The notes under the pieces: model-generated
Seen by the model: only the letters and a program-made list of their open reading frames with translations
What the model was told of the DNA's origin: nothing
Databases searched by the model: none
Shown here: piece by piece, positions 18,678 to 27,577 of the stretch
How the letters are laid out: the number at the start of each line of letters is the position of its first letter
Numbering within the stretch: the stretch's first letter is position 1
Program-made: the position numbers and the translations under genes
NCBI RefSeq assembly: GCF_014692875.1
Contig: NZ_CP061171.1
Coordinates: 2,294,001-2,358,000, forward strand
DNA length: 64,000 nt
Source: Pedobacter riviphilus
GTDB lineage: Bacteria > Bacteroidota > Bacteroidia > Sphingobacteriales > Sphingobacteriaceae
Direction: 5' to 3'

Positions 18678-19592
18678 TTAAACCCAGTTAATCCCTTTTT
18701 TAAGCAGCTGTACAGTTTTATACTCATCAGAATCTAGTTCCGGCTGAACATTGTAGCCCCAGTTAGCCTGTGGTGGTAAACTCATTAAGATAGATTCGAT
18801 CCGGCCGTTGGTTTCCAGGCCAAATTTAGTTCCGGAATCGTAAACTAAATTAAACTCTACATAACGGCTACGGCGCTGATATTGCCATTGTTTATGGGCT
18901 TCGGTAAATTCTTTATCCCGGTTACGATCAATTAATTCGGTATAAATCGGCAAAAATGTTTCGCCAATATTAATGGAGAAATCCAGAATCTGCTCCCAAG
19001 ACAGATTGGTGTTTTCAGGTTTTAATCGATCGTAAAAAATACCGCCAATACCACGGGTTTCTTCACGGTGTTTAATAAAGAAATAATCATCGGCGTGTGT
19101 TTTGAATTTTGGATAAAACTCAGCACTGAAATCGTCGCAAGCCTGTTTTAGTTTATGATGAAAGAAACGGGCATCGTTTTCGAACACGTAATGTGGTGTT
19201 AAATCGATACCTCCGCCAAACCACCGTGTTTCTTCGTTCAATTCAAAGTAGCGGATATTCATATGGATAATCGGAACCAGCGGATGATTTGGATGAATCA
19301 CAATTGAAACTCCAGTAGCAAAAAAATCATCTTCTGTTACATTAAAGGCTTTTTTTACCGCTTCAGGCAGTTTACCATGTACGGCAGAGAAATTTACGCC
19401 ACCCTTTTCGATAACGGCACCATTTTGCATAATCCGGGTACGTCCGCCTCCCCCACCGTCTCTCTCCCAGAGCTCTTCTTCAAATTTCCCTTCGCCATCG
19501 GCAATTTCCAATCCCCTGCAAATTTCATCCTGTATTTGCTTATACCGTGCTGCTACTTCTTCTTTAAACATGATGATTTTTTCTATTTCCAT
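18678..19592 (-). CDS. hemF: Oxygen-dependent coproporphyrinogen III oxidase
   Basis: 304 residues with the family blocks ERDGGGGGRTRIMQ (about 44-57), GVNFSAVHG, VIHPNHPLVPIIHMNIRYFE, the signature ETRWFGGGIDLTPHY (about 141-155) and the C-terminal RRSRYVEFNLVYDSGTKFGL. HemF uses O2 to convert two propionates of coproporphyrinogen III to vinyl groups in heme synthesis, acting as a cytoplasmic homodimer. Its presence indicates an organism able to make heme under aerobic conditions. Start is either 19592 or the internal MFKEE at 19571. It is convergent with the endonuclease V gene. Confidence 0.97.
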   Translation of the reverse strand: MEIEKIIMFKEEVAARYKQIQDEICRGLEIADGEGKFEEELWERDGGGGGRTRIMQNGAVIEKGGVNFSAVHGKLPEAVKKAFNVTEDDFFATGVSIVIHPNHPLVPIIHMNIRYFELNEETRWFGGGIDLTPHYVFENDARFFHHKLKQACDDFSAEFYPKFKTHADDYFFIKHREETRGIGGIFYDRLKPENTNLSWEQILDFSINIGETFLPIYTELIDRNRDKEFTEAHKQWQYQRRSRYVEFNLVYDSGTKFGLETNGRIESILMSLPPQANWGYNVQPELDSDEYKTVQLLKKGINWV

Positions 19593-19704
19593 ACAAATTT
19601 AAAGGTATTAAAGCAGCAATATTGATTTATGTTTAGATAGTACATTTTATTGACATTGTTTTTGAGTCTGAAGTTTTTAGTCCCTTAGTCCAAAGTCCTA
19701 AAAA

Positions 19705-20937
19705 TTAATGTTCTAAATAGTTGAGGTCTTTATTAAAGCTTTCTTTTAAAGAAGCTACAGAGATCATGGCAATTACGGTTACAATTCCCATTACTATAAA
19801 ACCAGCCGAAACAATATTGTAACGGTGTACAAAAAATTCGAAAACAAATGTGATCGGAATTAACGCTCCGCGTACAAAGTTTGGCGCTGTAGTGGTAACA
19901 GTTGAACGGATGTTAGTGCCAAACTGTTCAGCGGCAATAGTAACGAATGTTGCCCAATAGCCAACTGCAAAGCCCATAAACAGGCAGATCAGGATAAAAC
20001 TACTTTCAGTTAAACCCGTACTGTTCAAATAAACAAGTACAGTAATCACCGATAAACTTTGAAAAATAAGCACTGTTTTTTTTCGTGACTTTAACACCTG
20101 GGCCAAAAAGCCACATACCACATCGCCAATGGCTATACCAAAATAGGTGTACATAATCCCTGTACCAGCATTCAATAAATCTTTAGCCCCTAGCGCTTTA
20201 CCTATTTCTGGCGATTGAGTGACTAAAATACCCACAATAAACCAAAGTGGAAGTCCTAAGCAGATACAAGCCAGATATTTTAAAAATCTTTTCCGATTGG
20301 AGAAAAGCATAAAGAAGTTACCTTTTGAAACCTCCTTACTTTGATCGGCATGCTTAAACATACCTGATTCGAAAGTACCTACACGTAAAAGCAATAACAA
20401 AAGTCCCATGCCACCCCCTACAAAATAAGAGGTTTGCCAGGTAAAATGTTTGCCAATTGTAGCTGCTGCTGCTGCTCCTAGTAAACCAATACCAGCTACC
20501 ACCATTGTACCGTAGCCACGTTTTTCTTTGTCCATGGTTTCGGTAACAAGGGTAATCCCTGCGCCTAACTCTCCTGCCAAACCAATGCCCGCTATAAACC
20601 TGATAATGGCATAAGTATGTACATCCGTAGCAAAACCATTGGCTATGTTCGCTAACGAATACATCAAAATTGATCCAAATAATACTTTGATTCTACCGAA
20701 TTTATCGCCGATAATACCCCAAAGCAAGCCTCCAAGCAATAAACCTAACATCTGCATGTTGATTACATACTCTCCCTCGGTACGCATATGGGCAGCAGAA
20801 ACACCGATATCGGTAAAACTTTTTACCCGTACAACAGAAAATAGAACAAGGTCATAAATATCTACGAAGTAGCCTAAAGCAGCTACAATAACTAAGAAAA
20901 TTACATTACGGTTGTTTGCGTTTGCTTGAAGATCCAT
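19705..20937 (-). CDS. MFS transporter
   Basis: 410 residues, about 12 transmembrane helices. Motif A between helices 2 and 3 reads GIIGDKFGRIKVLFGS. GFAVGYWATFVTIAAEQFGTNIRSTVTTT resembles the metabolite:H+ or sugar-porter branch, in which helix 8-10 segments carry AEQFGTN. Such proteins import or export organic acids or sugars by H+ coupling. No catabolic genes are adjacent to suggest a substrate. The start is the only well-placed ATG, and a 70-80 bp spacer separates it from the next upstream feature. Confidence 0.85.
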   Translation of the reverse strand: MDLQANANNRNVIFLVIVAALGYFVDIYDLVLFSVVRVKSFTDIGVSAAHMRTEGEYVINMQMLGLLLGGLLWGIIGDKFGRIKVLFGSILMYSLANIANGFATDVHTYAIIRFIAGIGLAGELGAGITLVTETMDKEKRGYGTMVVAGIGLLGAAAAATIGKHFTWQTSYFVGGGMGLLLLLLRVGTFESGMFKHADQSKEVSKGNFFMLFSNRKRFLKYLACICLGLPLWFIVGILVTQSPEIGKALGAKDLLNAGTGIMYTYFGIAIGDVVCGFLAQVLKSRKKTVLIFQSLSVITVLVYLNSTGLTESSFILICLFMGFAVGYWATFVTIAAEQFGTNIRSTVTTTAPNFVRGALIPITFVFEFFVHRYNIVSAGFIVMGIVTVIAMISVASLKESFNKDLNYLEH

Positions 20938-21002
20938 TTAATTATTTGGTTTAAGCGTTGAAAGTACGCAATAACACAAATATTTAAAATAGATTTTTAA
21001 AA

Positions 21003-21033
21003 TAAAAGCCACTCTTGTGTTAGAGTGGCTTTT
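21003..21033. terminator. Bidirectional terminator
   Basis: AAAAGCCACTC and GAGTGGCTTTT flank a TTGTGTTA loop just after the small lipoprotein gene, on which it acts (minus strand). Confidence 0.82.
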
Positions 21034-21039
21034 GCATTC

Positions 21040-21261
21040 CTACATTGGAGGATTTTTTTTCGTTGTATCAGGTGGCATTTTAGTAGTGTCAGGCACTTTT
21101 TTAGCGGTGGTGTCTGGCATCTTTTTAGTGGTGTCCATCATTTTTGTCGAATCCGTCGCAGTACTGTCTGAAGAACCAGCCATATTTTTAGACGAATTGC
21201 ATGCTGAAGTGGCTATCATAAGAGAACCCGCAAAAGCAAGACTTAAGATTATTTTTTTCAT
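21040..21261 (-). CDS. Small Thr/Lys/Pro-rich lipoprotein
   Basis: 73 residues. The signal peptide MKKIILSLAFAGSLMIATSAC ends in a lipobox (TSAC), so the mature protein should be lipid-anchored at Cys21. The remaining 53 residues are a low-complexity tail with PDTT/K units repeated about four times (KMPDTTAKKVPDTT...). No domain is recognised. It may be a spacer-like envelope peptide. Its own terminator follows directly. Confidence that it is a real gene rests on the signal peptide, terminator and spacing. Plus-strand ORFs over the same bases are shadows. Confidence 0.7.
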   Translation of the reverse strand: MKKIILSLAFAGSLMIATSACNSSKNMAGSSDSTATDSTKMMDTTKKMPDTTAKKVPDTTKMPPDTTKKNPPM

Positions 21262-21387
21262 AGTTTTTATTGTTATCTATCAACTTAACAACCTTATAAT
21301 CATTTGGTTTTATTTTTTTTCATTCCACATTGCTTATTTTCCATCTATCACATTGATTATTAGCGAATTACAAAACAAAGAAAAGTA

Positions 21388-21696
21388 TTATTCATGATGG
21401 ATCTTCAATTTATTCAGCAATTCTGACGATATATTTTCAGCATATACACCATAACCATCTACCAATACTCCTTTTAAACTTCCTGCATTTGATGAAATGG
21501 CGTAAACAACCGAGCTATCAGCCGGATCGGTCATTCCTTCGAAGCGGTATACCTCTTCGATTTCAAATTCTTCAGGCTTCAGTAATAAATTAAATGATTT
21601 ACATTCTAAAGCATCTGCCGTTAAATTGAAATCTAAATTATAACCGCGACGATCTAAATCTGTTAAAGCGTCGGTAATGGTATCATAAACATGCAT
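21388..21696 (-). CDS. Conserved hypothetical protein (often mislabelled PRPP synthetase)
   Basis: 102 residues, acidic, no signal peptide. It opens MHVYDTITDALTDLDRRGYNLDFNL and contains EEVYRFEGMTDPADSSVVYAI, a pattern I recognise from small Bacteroidetes proteins sometimes labelled phosphoribosylpyrophosphate synthetase. It is far too short for that enzyme (about 310 residues) and has none of its motifs. Function is unknown, probably cytoplasmic. It diverges from the DUF4442 gene, with 52 bp between starts. Confidence 0.75.
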   Translation of the reverse strand: MHVYDTITDALTDLDRRGYNLDFNLTADALECKSFNLLLKPEEFEIEEVYRFEGMTDPADSSVVYAISSNAGSLKGVLVDGYGVYAENISSELLNKLKIHHE

Positions 21697-21748
21697 ATTT
21701 CTAAATTACGGAAATATTACCAAAACAAGATCTGTAAAACTTTAAAAG

Positions 21749-22261
21749 GTGATAAAACTTTCTGATATTAGTAAGTATGATTATTTCTCAAAATACCCTA
21801 AAATGGGTAATGCGTTTTTACCCCCCCTATTTTTTCAACGCATTTGGGTTCAGAGATTTGAAAATGAATTTAGAAGCTGTACGGTTAAGCTGAGCAAGAG
21901 TTTTCTGAATAAAAATTATAACGGCTCTATTTTTGGAGGTACTATTTATGCAGCTACCGATCCATTTTATGCCTTATTATTTGATCAGTTAATGCAACGC
22001 CGTGGCTTTAAAGTCCGTGTTTGGTTAAAGAGTGCCTCTATACAGTATTTAAAACCCGGTCGTTCTACTTTATACTTTACCATAACAGTAACTGACGATA
22101 TGCTGAATGAAGCCGAACATGCATTAAAAACCATTGGGAAGTTTGTAAAAGCCTACCCGATGGAAATTACCAATAAGGATGGCGAGCTGTGTGCTACTGT
22201 AATGAATGAAGTATATATCCGAAACCTGCATCAAGGCGAAACGCCCAGAGTTGCTTACTAA
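21749..22261 (+). CDS. DUF4442 hotdog-fold protein
   Basis: 170 residues starting at GTG. The segment NYNGSIFGGTIYAATDPFYALL (about 55-76) and LKSASIQYLKPGRSTLYFTITV (about 93-114) fit DUF4442, a hotdog-fold family related to acyl-CoA thioesterases and to the YiiD C-terminal domain. A thioesterase-like activity is possible but unproven. The next gene starts 10 bp downstream on the same strand, so they probably form a two-gene operon. Confidence 0.78.
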   Translation: MIKLSDISKYDYFSKYPKMGNAFLPPLFFQRIWVQRFENEFRSCTVKLSKSFLNKNYNGSIFGGTIYAATDPFYALLFDQLMQRRGFKVRVWLKSASIQYLKPGRSTLYFTITVTDDMLNEAEHALKTIGKFVKAYPMEITNKDGELCATVMNEVYIRNLHQGETPRVAY

Positions 22262-22271
22262 TTTTTAGATT

Positions 22272-22901
22272 ATGCCGAGTATTAAGAGTTTAATTTTGCA
22301 GGGTGAGGGCGTTATGCTCGATTTTAAGAAAACCATTACCAGTACCGAGAAAATTGCCAAGAGTTTAGTTGCTTTTGCCAATAACAAAGGTGGCAAATTG
22401 TTAATCGGTGTGGCAGATGATGGATCTATTAAAGGGGTAAAATCAGAGGAAGAAGAAAAATATATGATCTTAACTTCTGCACATCAGTTTTGCAAACCCG
22501 CAATTGAGCCTTACTTTGAAGAAATTTATGTAGATGATAAATTGGTTTTAGTCGTAAATATCCCTGAAAGTGATACTAAGCCACATTATGCACTCGATGA
22601 TCAAAAAAAATGGTGGGCCTATATCCGCATAAATGATAAAAGCGTTCTAGCTAGTCGGATTATTTTGGAAGTGTTGAAACAGGAATATAAAAATAATGGG
22701 GTTCTTATTTCCTATTCTGAAAATGAAAAAAAACTGCTGGAATACCTCGAGCAAAACGAAAAGATTACCTTAAAAGAATTTAGTAAACTGTTGCGCAGTT
22801 CGTATCGCAAGGCCCAGAAAGTATTGGTTAATTTAATTCTGACTAATGTAATCAAATCACATACCACAGAAAAGGAAGAGTATTTTACAGCGGTGAGGTA
22901 G
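22272..22901 (+). CDS. AlbA_2 (Schlafen AAA_4-like) domain protein with C-terminal HTH
   Basis: 209 residues. Residues about 10-125 match the AlbA_2/divergent AAA_4 domain: DFKKTITSTEKIAKSLVAFANNKGGKLLIGVADDGSIKGV is the family pattern. The C-terminal part (about 150-209) looks like a winged helix with KLLEYLEQNEKITLKEFSKLL. Proteins of this type are thought to be nucleic-acid-binding regulators. Family members with HATPase-like tails are longer and this one is compact. It follows a DUF4442 gene with a 10-bp gap. Confidence 0.8.
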   Translation: MPSIKSLILQGEGVMLDFKKTITSTEKIAKSLVAFANNKGGKLLIGVADDGSIKGVKSEEEEKYMILTSAHQFCKPAIEPYFEEIYVDDKLVLVVNIPESDTKPHYALDDQKKWWAYIRINDKSVLASRIILEVLKQEYKNNGVLISYSENEKKLLEYLEQNEKITLKEFSKLLRSSYRKAQKVLVNLILTNVIKSHTTEKEEYFTAVR

Positions 22902-23136
22902 GGTTCTTTTTTCTCGATGGTCGTCACCCTGAACTTGTTTCAGGACCTATTTACAAGTGTTTTAGTCATATTAAAACTAATAGTAAAGATGCTGACCACA
23001 TAGTAGCTATAAGGCAATTGAAAACACTATATCTACTTGTAAAATAAATTCAGCATGATGATCGCTTTGAAAACCTTACATTAACTTTTCTACATCCCTA
23101 TTTTTTGAGTTTTAAAAACCCGACCTTTGCAAACCT
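22902..23136. repeat. REP-like intergenic element
   Basis: CGTCACCCTGAACTTGTTTCAGG (palindrome core 22928-22944) opens the element and TTCAGCATGATGATCG at about 23050-23065 closes it. This is the fullest copy of the dispersed element in this window. The MATE promoter should lie at the end of the gap. Confidence 0.7.
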
Positions 23137-24507
23137 ATGTTTTCTAAAATTTACACCAAATATAAACCCTATTATAAAGAAAATCTTCATTTGGCGCTGC
23201 CAATTGTAGGCTCTCAAGTGGGGCATACTTTGGTACACATGGCCGATAGTATTATTGTAGGTCATTTTACTGATACCGTTCAATTAGCTGCTGTTTCCCT
23301 TGTGAATAGTATATTTATGCTTATCCTCGTAATTGGATTAGGCATTTCTTATGGTTTAACACCACTTATTGCGCAGGAAAACGGTCGTCAGAATTATGGC
23401 GAATGCGGAAAGCTTCTTTCAAACAGTCTCATTATCAATATTTGTGTAGGTATATTTTTATATATACTTGTTCAATTGGGGATATTTTTTGTGATCGATC
23501 ACCTGGAGCAAACACCTGAGGTAGTACGTTATGCAAAACCCTATCTGAATCTTTTATCTGTTTCGATCATCCCTTTATTAGTTTTTCAGACTTTTAAACA
23601 GTTTGCAGAAGGCTTAGGTTTTACCAAACAAGCCATGTTTGTTTCAATCTGGGGAAATGCCATTAACATTATCTTAGGAATCATTTTCGTGAAAGGGATG
23701 TTCGGTATTAAATCGATGGGTGTAAGTGGTGTTGGTTTAAGTACATTAATCGACAGGATTTTGATGGCCACAGTAATGTGTTTTTATGTATTGCGCGCTC
23801 AACACTTTAAAAAATATCTGATCAGCTTTAAAGCTACATTCTTTGATAAAATAAGGGCAATTAAGATTGCTAAAATTGGGATGCCTGTGGCGATGCAATA
23901 TTCTTTTGAAATAAGTGCCTTTAGCGGTGCTGCTGTACTTATAGGTACCATTGGTGCGGTAGAACAGGCTGCGCATCAAATCGCGATTAGCTTAGCTGCC
24001 ATGACCTATATGATTGCTAGTGGGGTAGCATCGGCTGCTACTATTAAGACAGGAAATAACTTTGGCAAGAAAAATTTCGAAGATTTACGTAATTCTGCCA
24101 TAGCCAGCTATCATGTTATTTTGTTGTTTATGTCTATTACAGCAGTGATTTTTGTTTTGGCCAACAACATCATGCCCTTTATTTATACGGAAGATGCTGC
24201 CGTTATTCCTATTGCTGCCCAGTTATTGATTATTGCTGGCTTTTTTCAGCTGTTTGATGGTACACAGGTGGTTGGCTTAGGTGTTTTGCGTGGTATTGGT
24301 GATGTTAATGTTCCGACCTTTATTACCTTTTTAGCTTATTGGGTGGTTGGTATTCCCATAGGTTATGTACTGGGCTTTCATTTTAATTTAGGTGTTAATG
24401 GTATTTGGTACGGACTAACACTGGGTTTGTTAACGGCTTCTATCCTGTTGTTTTTAAGGTTCCAGAATAAAACAAAGAAGTTAAACCGTAACTCTGCTAT
24501 TGTTTAA
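23137..24507 (+). CDS. MATE family efflux transporter
   Basis: 456 residues with about 12 helices in two six-helix halves. Each half opens with a MATE-type segment: LALPIVGSQVGHTLVHMADSIIVG (about 19-42) and IGMPVAMQYSFEISAFSGAAVLIG (about 248-271). The family exports cationic drugs and metabolites using Na+ or H+ gradients, and this protein resembles the NorM branch. Substrate is unknown. It converges with and overlaps the next gene by 11 bp on opposite strands, so the two transcripts may be antisense at their ends. Confidence 0.92.
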   Translation: MFSKIYTKYKPYYKENLHLALPIVGSQVGHTLVHMADSIIVGHFTDTVQLAAVSLVNSIFMLILVIGLGISYGLTPLIAQENGRQNYGECGKLLSNSLIINICVGIFLYILVQLGIFFVIDHLEQTPEVVRYAKPYLNLLSVSIIPLLVFQTFKQFAEGLGFTKQAMFVSIWGNAINIILGIIFVKGMFGIKSMGVSGVGLSTLIDRILMATVMCFYVLRAQHFKKYLISFKATFFDKIRAIKIAKIGMPVAMQYSFEISAFSGAAVLIGTIGAVEQAAHQIAISLAAMTYMIASGVASAATIKTGNNFGKKNFEDLRNSAIASYHVILLFMSITAVIFVLANNIMPFIYTEDAAVIPIAAQLLIIAGFFQLFDGTQVVGLGVLRGIGDVNVPTFITFLAYWVVGIPIGYVLGFHFNLGVNGIWYGLTLGLLTASILLFLRFQNKTKKLNRNSAIV

Positions 24508-25105
24508 TAGGATTACGTTTATTGTAGAGCATAATCGTATTTCTAATCACATCTACACTAAACTCGTCCTTTGCCAAAAAGAAATCCAATAATTCTTTAT
24601 CATCGCCAATTAAGCTATTAAACGCCTCCCTTCTCTGTTTAGCTGAAGTTTTACTGAGTATTGTATTCGTTTTGATCGCAAGCAAGCTATCTGTGTTTAT
24701 CTTTTTTGCATAAAGGTCAAAACTGCTTACACTGCCCGCTCCATAATTGGAACCAGGCATACCAGAAATAGAGAAACCGCCAGTCCTATAACTTTGTGAA
24801 AATTGGTAAAGATCAACCTTACCTTGTTCCAAGACTGCTAAAAACTTTTTTTTATCTTCTCCCGGCAATTTTTTAGCAATAAAAACACATTTATCTTTTC
24901 TTTGAAAATATGCGTTAATGCTATCTGCGATGATCGGTTTCATTGTTCCACCAGCAATTGGGTTAAACATCAGCATGCCTTTTTTTCCTTTTTGAAAGTT
25001 ACAGTAAATTGTATCTCCCGTGTTTAATACGACATACTCAGACTGAGCCATCACAATTTGTGATAAAAATAAAATAGGTAGAATTATCCTAAAAGATTTA
25101 AGCAT
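24497..25105 (-). CDS. Secreted hypothetical protein
   Basis: 202 residues. A signal peptide (MLKSFRIILPILFLSQIVMAQ) precedes SEYVVLNTGDTIYCNFQKGKKGMLMF, the 'D-G-D-T-I' type opening often seen in Bacteroidetes secreted proteins, whose function is unknown. The C-terminal 60 residues are helical and charged. Predicted periplasmic or outer-membrane. The last 11 bp overlap the MATE gene on the other strand. Next upstream on the same strand is a lipoprotein gene, and the two may be related in transcription. Confidence 0.72.
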   Translation of the reverse strand: MLKSFRIILPILFLSQIVMAQSEYVVLNTGDTIYCNFQKGKKGMLMFNPIAGGTMKPIIADSINAYFQRKDKCVFIAKKLPGEDKKKFLAVLEQGKVDLYQFSQSYRTGGFSISGMPGSNYGAGSVSSFDLYAKKINTDSLLAIKTNTILSKTSAKQRREAFNSLIGDDKELLDFFLAKDEFSVDVIRNTIMLYNKRNPIKQ

Positions 25106-25176
25106 AGATTTTTTGTATTGAACGGTTTTGTCGCAAAATATAATTTATCCTCCGGATAAAGAAAATTATTCGGGAA

Positions 25177-25911
25177 TTATTTCCCTCCAACATTAACCAC
25201 AACACCAATGGTAAAGATAGAATTACCTGCAGACATGTATTTGCGACTCTTTAAGCCAATATTACTGCTCGTGGTATACTGCAACTGGAAAGTTTTACTG
25301 AGTGCCATACGCGTAAAGAATACAGGCTCAAAGAAGATATTGTCTTCTTTTGGCTGAACAACACCATTTAAAAAGAACCTATCCATTTTAATATGGCTAA
25401 TCCTTAACGCCGTACCGTAGTTAATCGGAAAATCGGTTCCGAATAAATGCAGGTTGTTTTTCTTTTTCGAACTATAATTTACCTGTAAAAATGTCTTCCG
25501 ATAATCTACTTCCTGCAATTCGGAACTGACGAGGATATCGTCTTTATAATCACGGAAAGTGATATCGCTCCACCCCTTTCCTACACCTGCATAAACTTCT
25601 ATAATCCGGTTGTTGTCAGGCCCAAAAGTATCAAAGTACCCCCCGCCGATCTCAATTAATTTATGTCCAAAATCCTTGGTTTTTCTTTCGCTGTTCATTC
25701 TCGATCCGCTAAAAAGTACACCGATATGATCAGAAACGGCATAAGCACCATTAACACTGGCGTTGCCTTTTAAGGAGATATGTGCACCACCACTAAATTC
25801 ACCCTGTTTACTCAACATGGGGGTATTTGGAACGTTTGGCATATAAACAGATGAACAACTGGCTGCAAAAAGCGCTAAAACTGGAAGTGTAAAACGTAAG
25901 TATTTAATCAT
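25177..25911 (-). CDS. Outer-membrane-associated lipoprotein, beta-barrel-like
   Basis: 244 residues from the ATG at 25911. An in-frame ATG 30 bp upstream would put residues before the signal. The signal peptide MIKYLRFTLPVLALFAASC has a lipobox. The mature part alternates polar and hydrophobic strands (GGAHISLKGNASVNGAYAVSDHIGVLFSG; IIEVYAGVGKGWSDITF), as in small outer-membrane barrels. Likely an outer-membrane lipoprotein of unknown function. Same strand as the following TruC-like gene, with an intervening 38-bp gap. Confidence 0.72.
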   Translation of the reverse strand: MIKYLRFTLPVLALFAASCSSVYMPNVPNTPMLSKQGEFSGGAHISLKGNASVNGAYAVSDHIGVLFSGSRMNSERKTKDFGHKLIEIGGGYFDTFGPDNNRIIEVYAGVGKGWSDITFRDYKDDILVSSELQEVDYRKTFLQVNYSSKKKNNLHLFGTDFPINYGTALRISHIKMDRFFLNGVVQPKEDNIFFEPVFFTRMALSKTFQLQYTTSSNIGLKSRKYMSAGNSIFTIGVVVNVGGK

Positions 25912-25949
25912 AGATGCTATATAAACAGATTTTAATGGCAAAAATTGTG

Positions 25950-26633
25950 TTAGTGTGCCATTTTCATGAAATCCATCACTCTTTTAAACTCATTGTGCAA
26001 ACCGGCTTTTAAATGGATTTTTTCTTTTGTGATGGGATGATAGAATGCTAATTCGGAGGCATGGAGCAACATAGTTGTCATATCCCACTGCTCTTTAAAA
26101 AATTTGTTTTGTTTATTACAGCCATGTGTCCTGTCTCCAATAATCGGATGTAATATATGGCTAAAATGCCTTCTCAGTTGATGCATTCTCCCGGTTTTAG
26201 GTGTAGCCTCAACCAATGAATACCGAGAGGTAGGATGTTTACCGAAAGCTACTGCTACCTCTGCCCTTTGAAGTGTTCTAAACGAGGTGAAAGCATCTTG
26301 CATGGTTCCGTTTTCTTTGGCTAACGGATAGTCGATATCCATGGCATCAGGTGTGAAACCACGTAGGATAGCCAAGTATTTTTTATCGGTTTGTGTATTC
26401 ATAAATTGCTGATGCATAGCGATTTCAGATACTTTATCAAAAGCAAACAACAAGATTCCACTAGTCTTCCTATCCAATCTATGCACCGGACTAACATGTT
26501 TACCAACCTGGTCTCTTAATAACTGAAGCGCAAACTCTGTAGCATCTCTTGCAATGGAAGATTGATGTACCAATAGCCCATGTGGTTTGTTAATTGCAAT
26601 TAGATTTTCGTCCTGATAAATAATCTCCAACAT
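25950..26633 (-). CDS. tRNA pseudouridine synthase C-like (RluA superfamily)
   Basis: 227 residues, RluA fold. The catalytic aspartate lies in HRLDRKTSGILLFAFDK (about 52-68), preceded by INKPHGLLVHQSS. The motif KTGRMHQLRRHFSHI marks substrate RNA binding. Length and the absence of an S4 domain fit TruC, which isomerises U65 of some tRNAs, better than the rRNA enzymes RluC/D. Target assignment is inferred from family similarity only. It is upstream of the HDAC-like gene on the same strand. Confidence 0.82.
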   Translation of the reverse strand: MLEIIYQDENLIAINKPHGLLVHQSSIARDATEFALQLLRDQVGKHVSPVHRLDRKTSGILLFAFDKVSEIAMHQQFMNTQTDKKYLAILRGFTPDAMDIDYPLAKENGTMQDAFTSFRTLQRAEVAVAFGKHPTSRYSLVEATPKTGRMHQLRRHFSHILHPIIGDRTHGCNKQNKFFKEQWDMTTMLLHASELAFYHPITKEKIHLKAGLHNEFKRVMDFMKMAH

Positions 26634-26674
26634 ATGGCCGCGAAGATAAGGATATTATGGTTTTGTGCGTGAGC

Positions 26675-27577
26675 TTATACAAATAAATCAAAGGTCAGCC
26701 GATAGGTGTTACAATGTGCATCTACAATATCTCTGATATCGGTGGAGTAGCCACCGCCCATACTCACCTGCACCGGTAGATTTTTATTTTTACAGGCCTG
26801 CAGTACCATGCTGTCACGTTCTTTGCATGCTGCTCTGCTTAAAGCCAGTTTACCCAACTTATCAGTAAAAAGTACATCTACCCCCGATAAATAAAATACA
26901 AAATCAGGCTTTGCTCTTTCGAGTGCCTTTTTTAAATTTACATTTAAAGATGACAAATATTCTTCATCTTGTACACCATCATCTAAAGGCACATCCAAGC
27001 TTGAAATTTCTTTTCTAAAAGGGAAATTTTTATCGCCATGCATCGAAAAAGTGAATACCCTTGACTCATTTTGAAAGATTTCGGCAGTACCATTTCCCTG
27101 GTGCACATCTAAATCAATTATTAAGATCCGTTTAGCTAAATTTTTATTTAACAGATAATTAGCTGCAACAGCCTGATCATTTAGCAAGCAAAAACCTTCT
27201 CCCCAATTGCTGCCCGCATGATGTGTGCCTCCTGCAACATTAAAGGCAATTCCGTTAGTTATTGCAAAATGGGCAGCATCAATTGTGCCCTGCGTAATTC
27301 TCAGTTCTCGTTCTAAAAGCAGCGCATTTAAAGGGAAACCTATCCTTCTTTGGTCTTTTGCTGATAGTGTTAAATCCCTAAGCTGCTCCCAATATGCTTT
27401 TTCGTGAGTCAAGAGTATAACATCCTCTGAAACTAGTTCGGGACTAAATAGATTCTGCGATGTTATAGTCCCCTCATGTAAAAGTTGTTCAGGTATCAAT
27501 TCATATTTAAGCATCGGAAAACGGTGTCCTTCGGGCAAAGGATGTGCGTAGAGTGGATGCCAGGCAATCTTAATCAT
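26675..27577 (-). CDS. Histone-deacetylase-family hydrolase
   Basis: 300 residues. The zinc-hydrolase motifs are all present: AGGTHHAGSNWGEGFCLLND (about 115-134, the catalytic His pair), IIDLDVHQGNGTAEIF (metal Asp and His) and FYLSGVDVLFTDKLG. The second Asp and the DGG-type loop are also visible (MGGGYSTDIRD). Bacterial members are acetylpolyamine amidohydrolases or acetoin-utilisation (AcuC)-like deacetylases. The exact substrate is unknown. Its first base is the last base of the bestrophin stop codon, so translation is probably coupled. Confidence 0.88.
   Translation of the reverse strand: MIKIAWHPLYAHPLPEGHRFPMLKYELIPEQLLHEGTITSQNLFSPELVSEDVILLTHEKAYWEQLRDLTLSAKDQRRIGFPLNALLLERELRITQGTIDAAHFAITNGIAFNVAGGTHHAGSNWGEGFCLLNDQAVAANYLLNKNLAKRILIIDLDVHQGNGTAEIFQNESRVFTFSMHGDKNFPFRKEISSLDVPLDDGVQDEEYLSSLNVNLKKALERAKPDFVFYLSGVDVLFTDKLGKLALSRAACKERDSMVLQACKNKNLPVQVSMGGGYSTDIRDIVDAHCNTYRLTFDLFV

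Noticed and set aside
21017..21397. 126-residue plus-strand ORF over the small lipoprotein
   Set aside because: It reads the complement of a clean lipoprotein signal and spans a terminator; the minus-strand gene is better supported.
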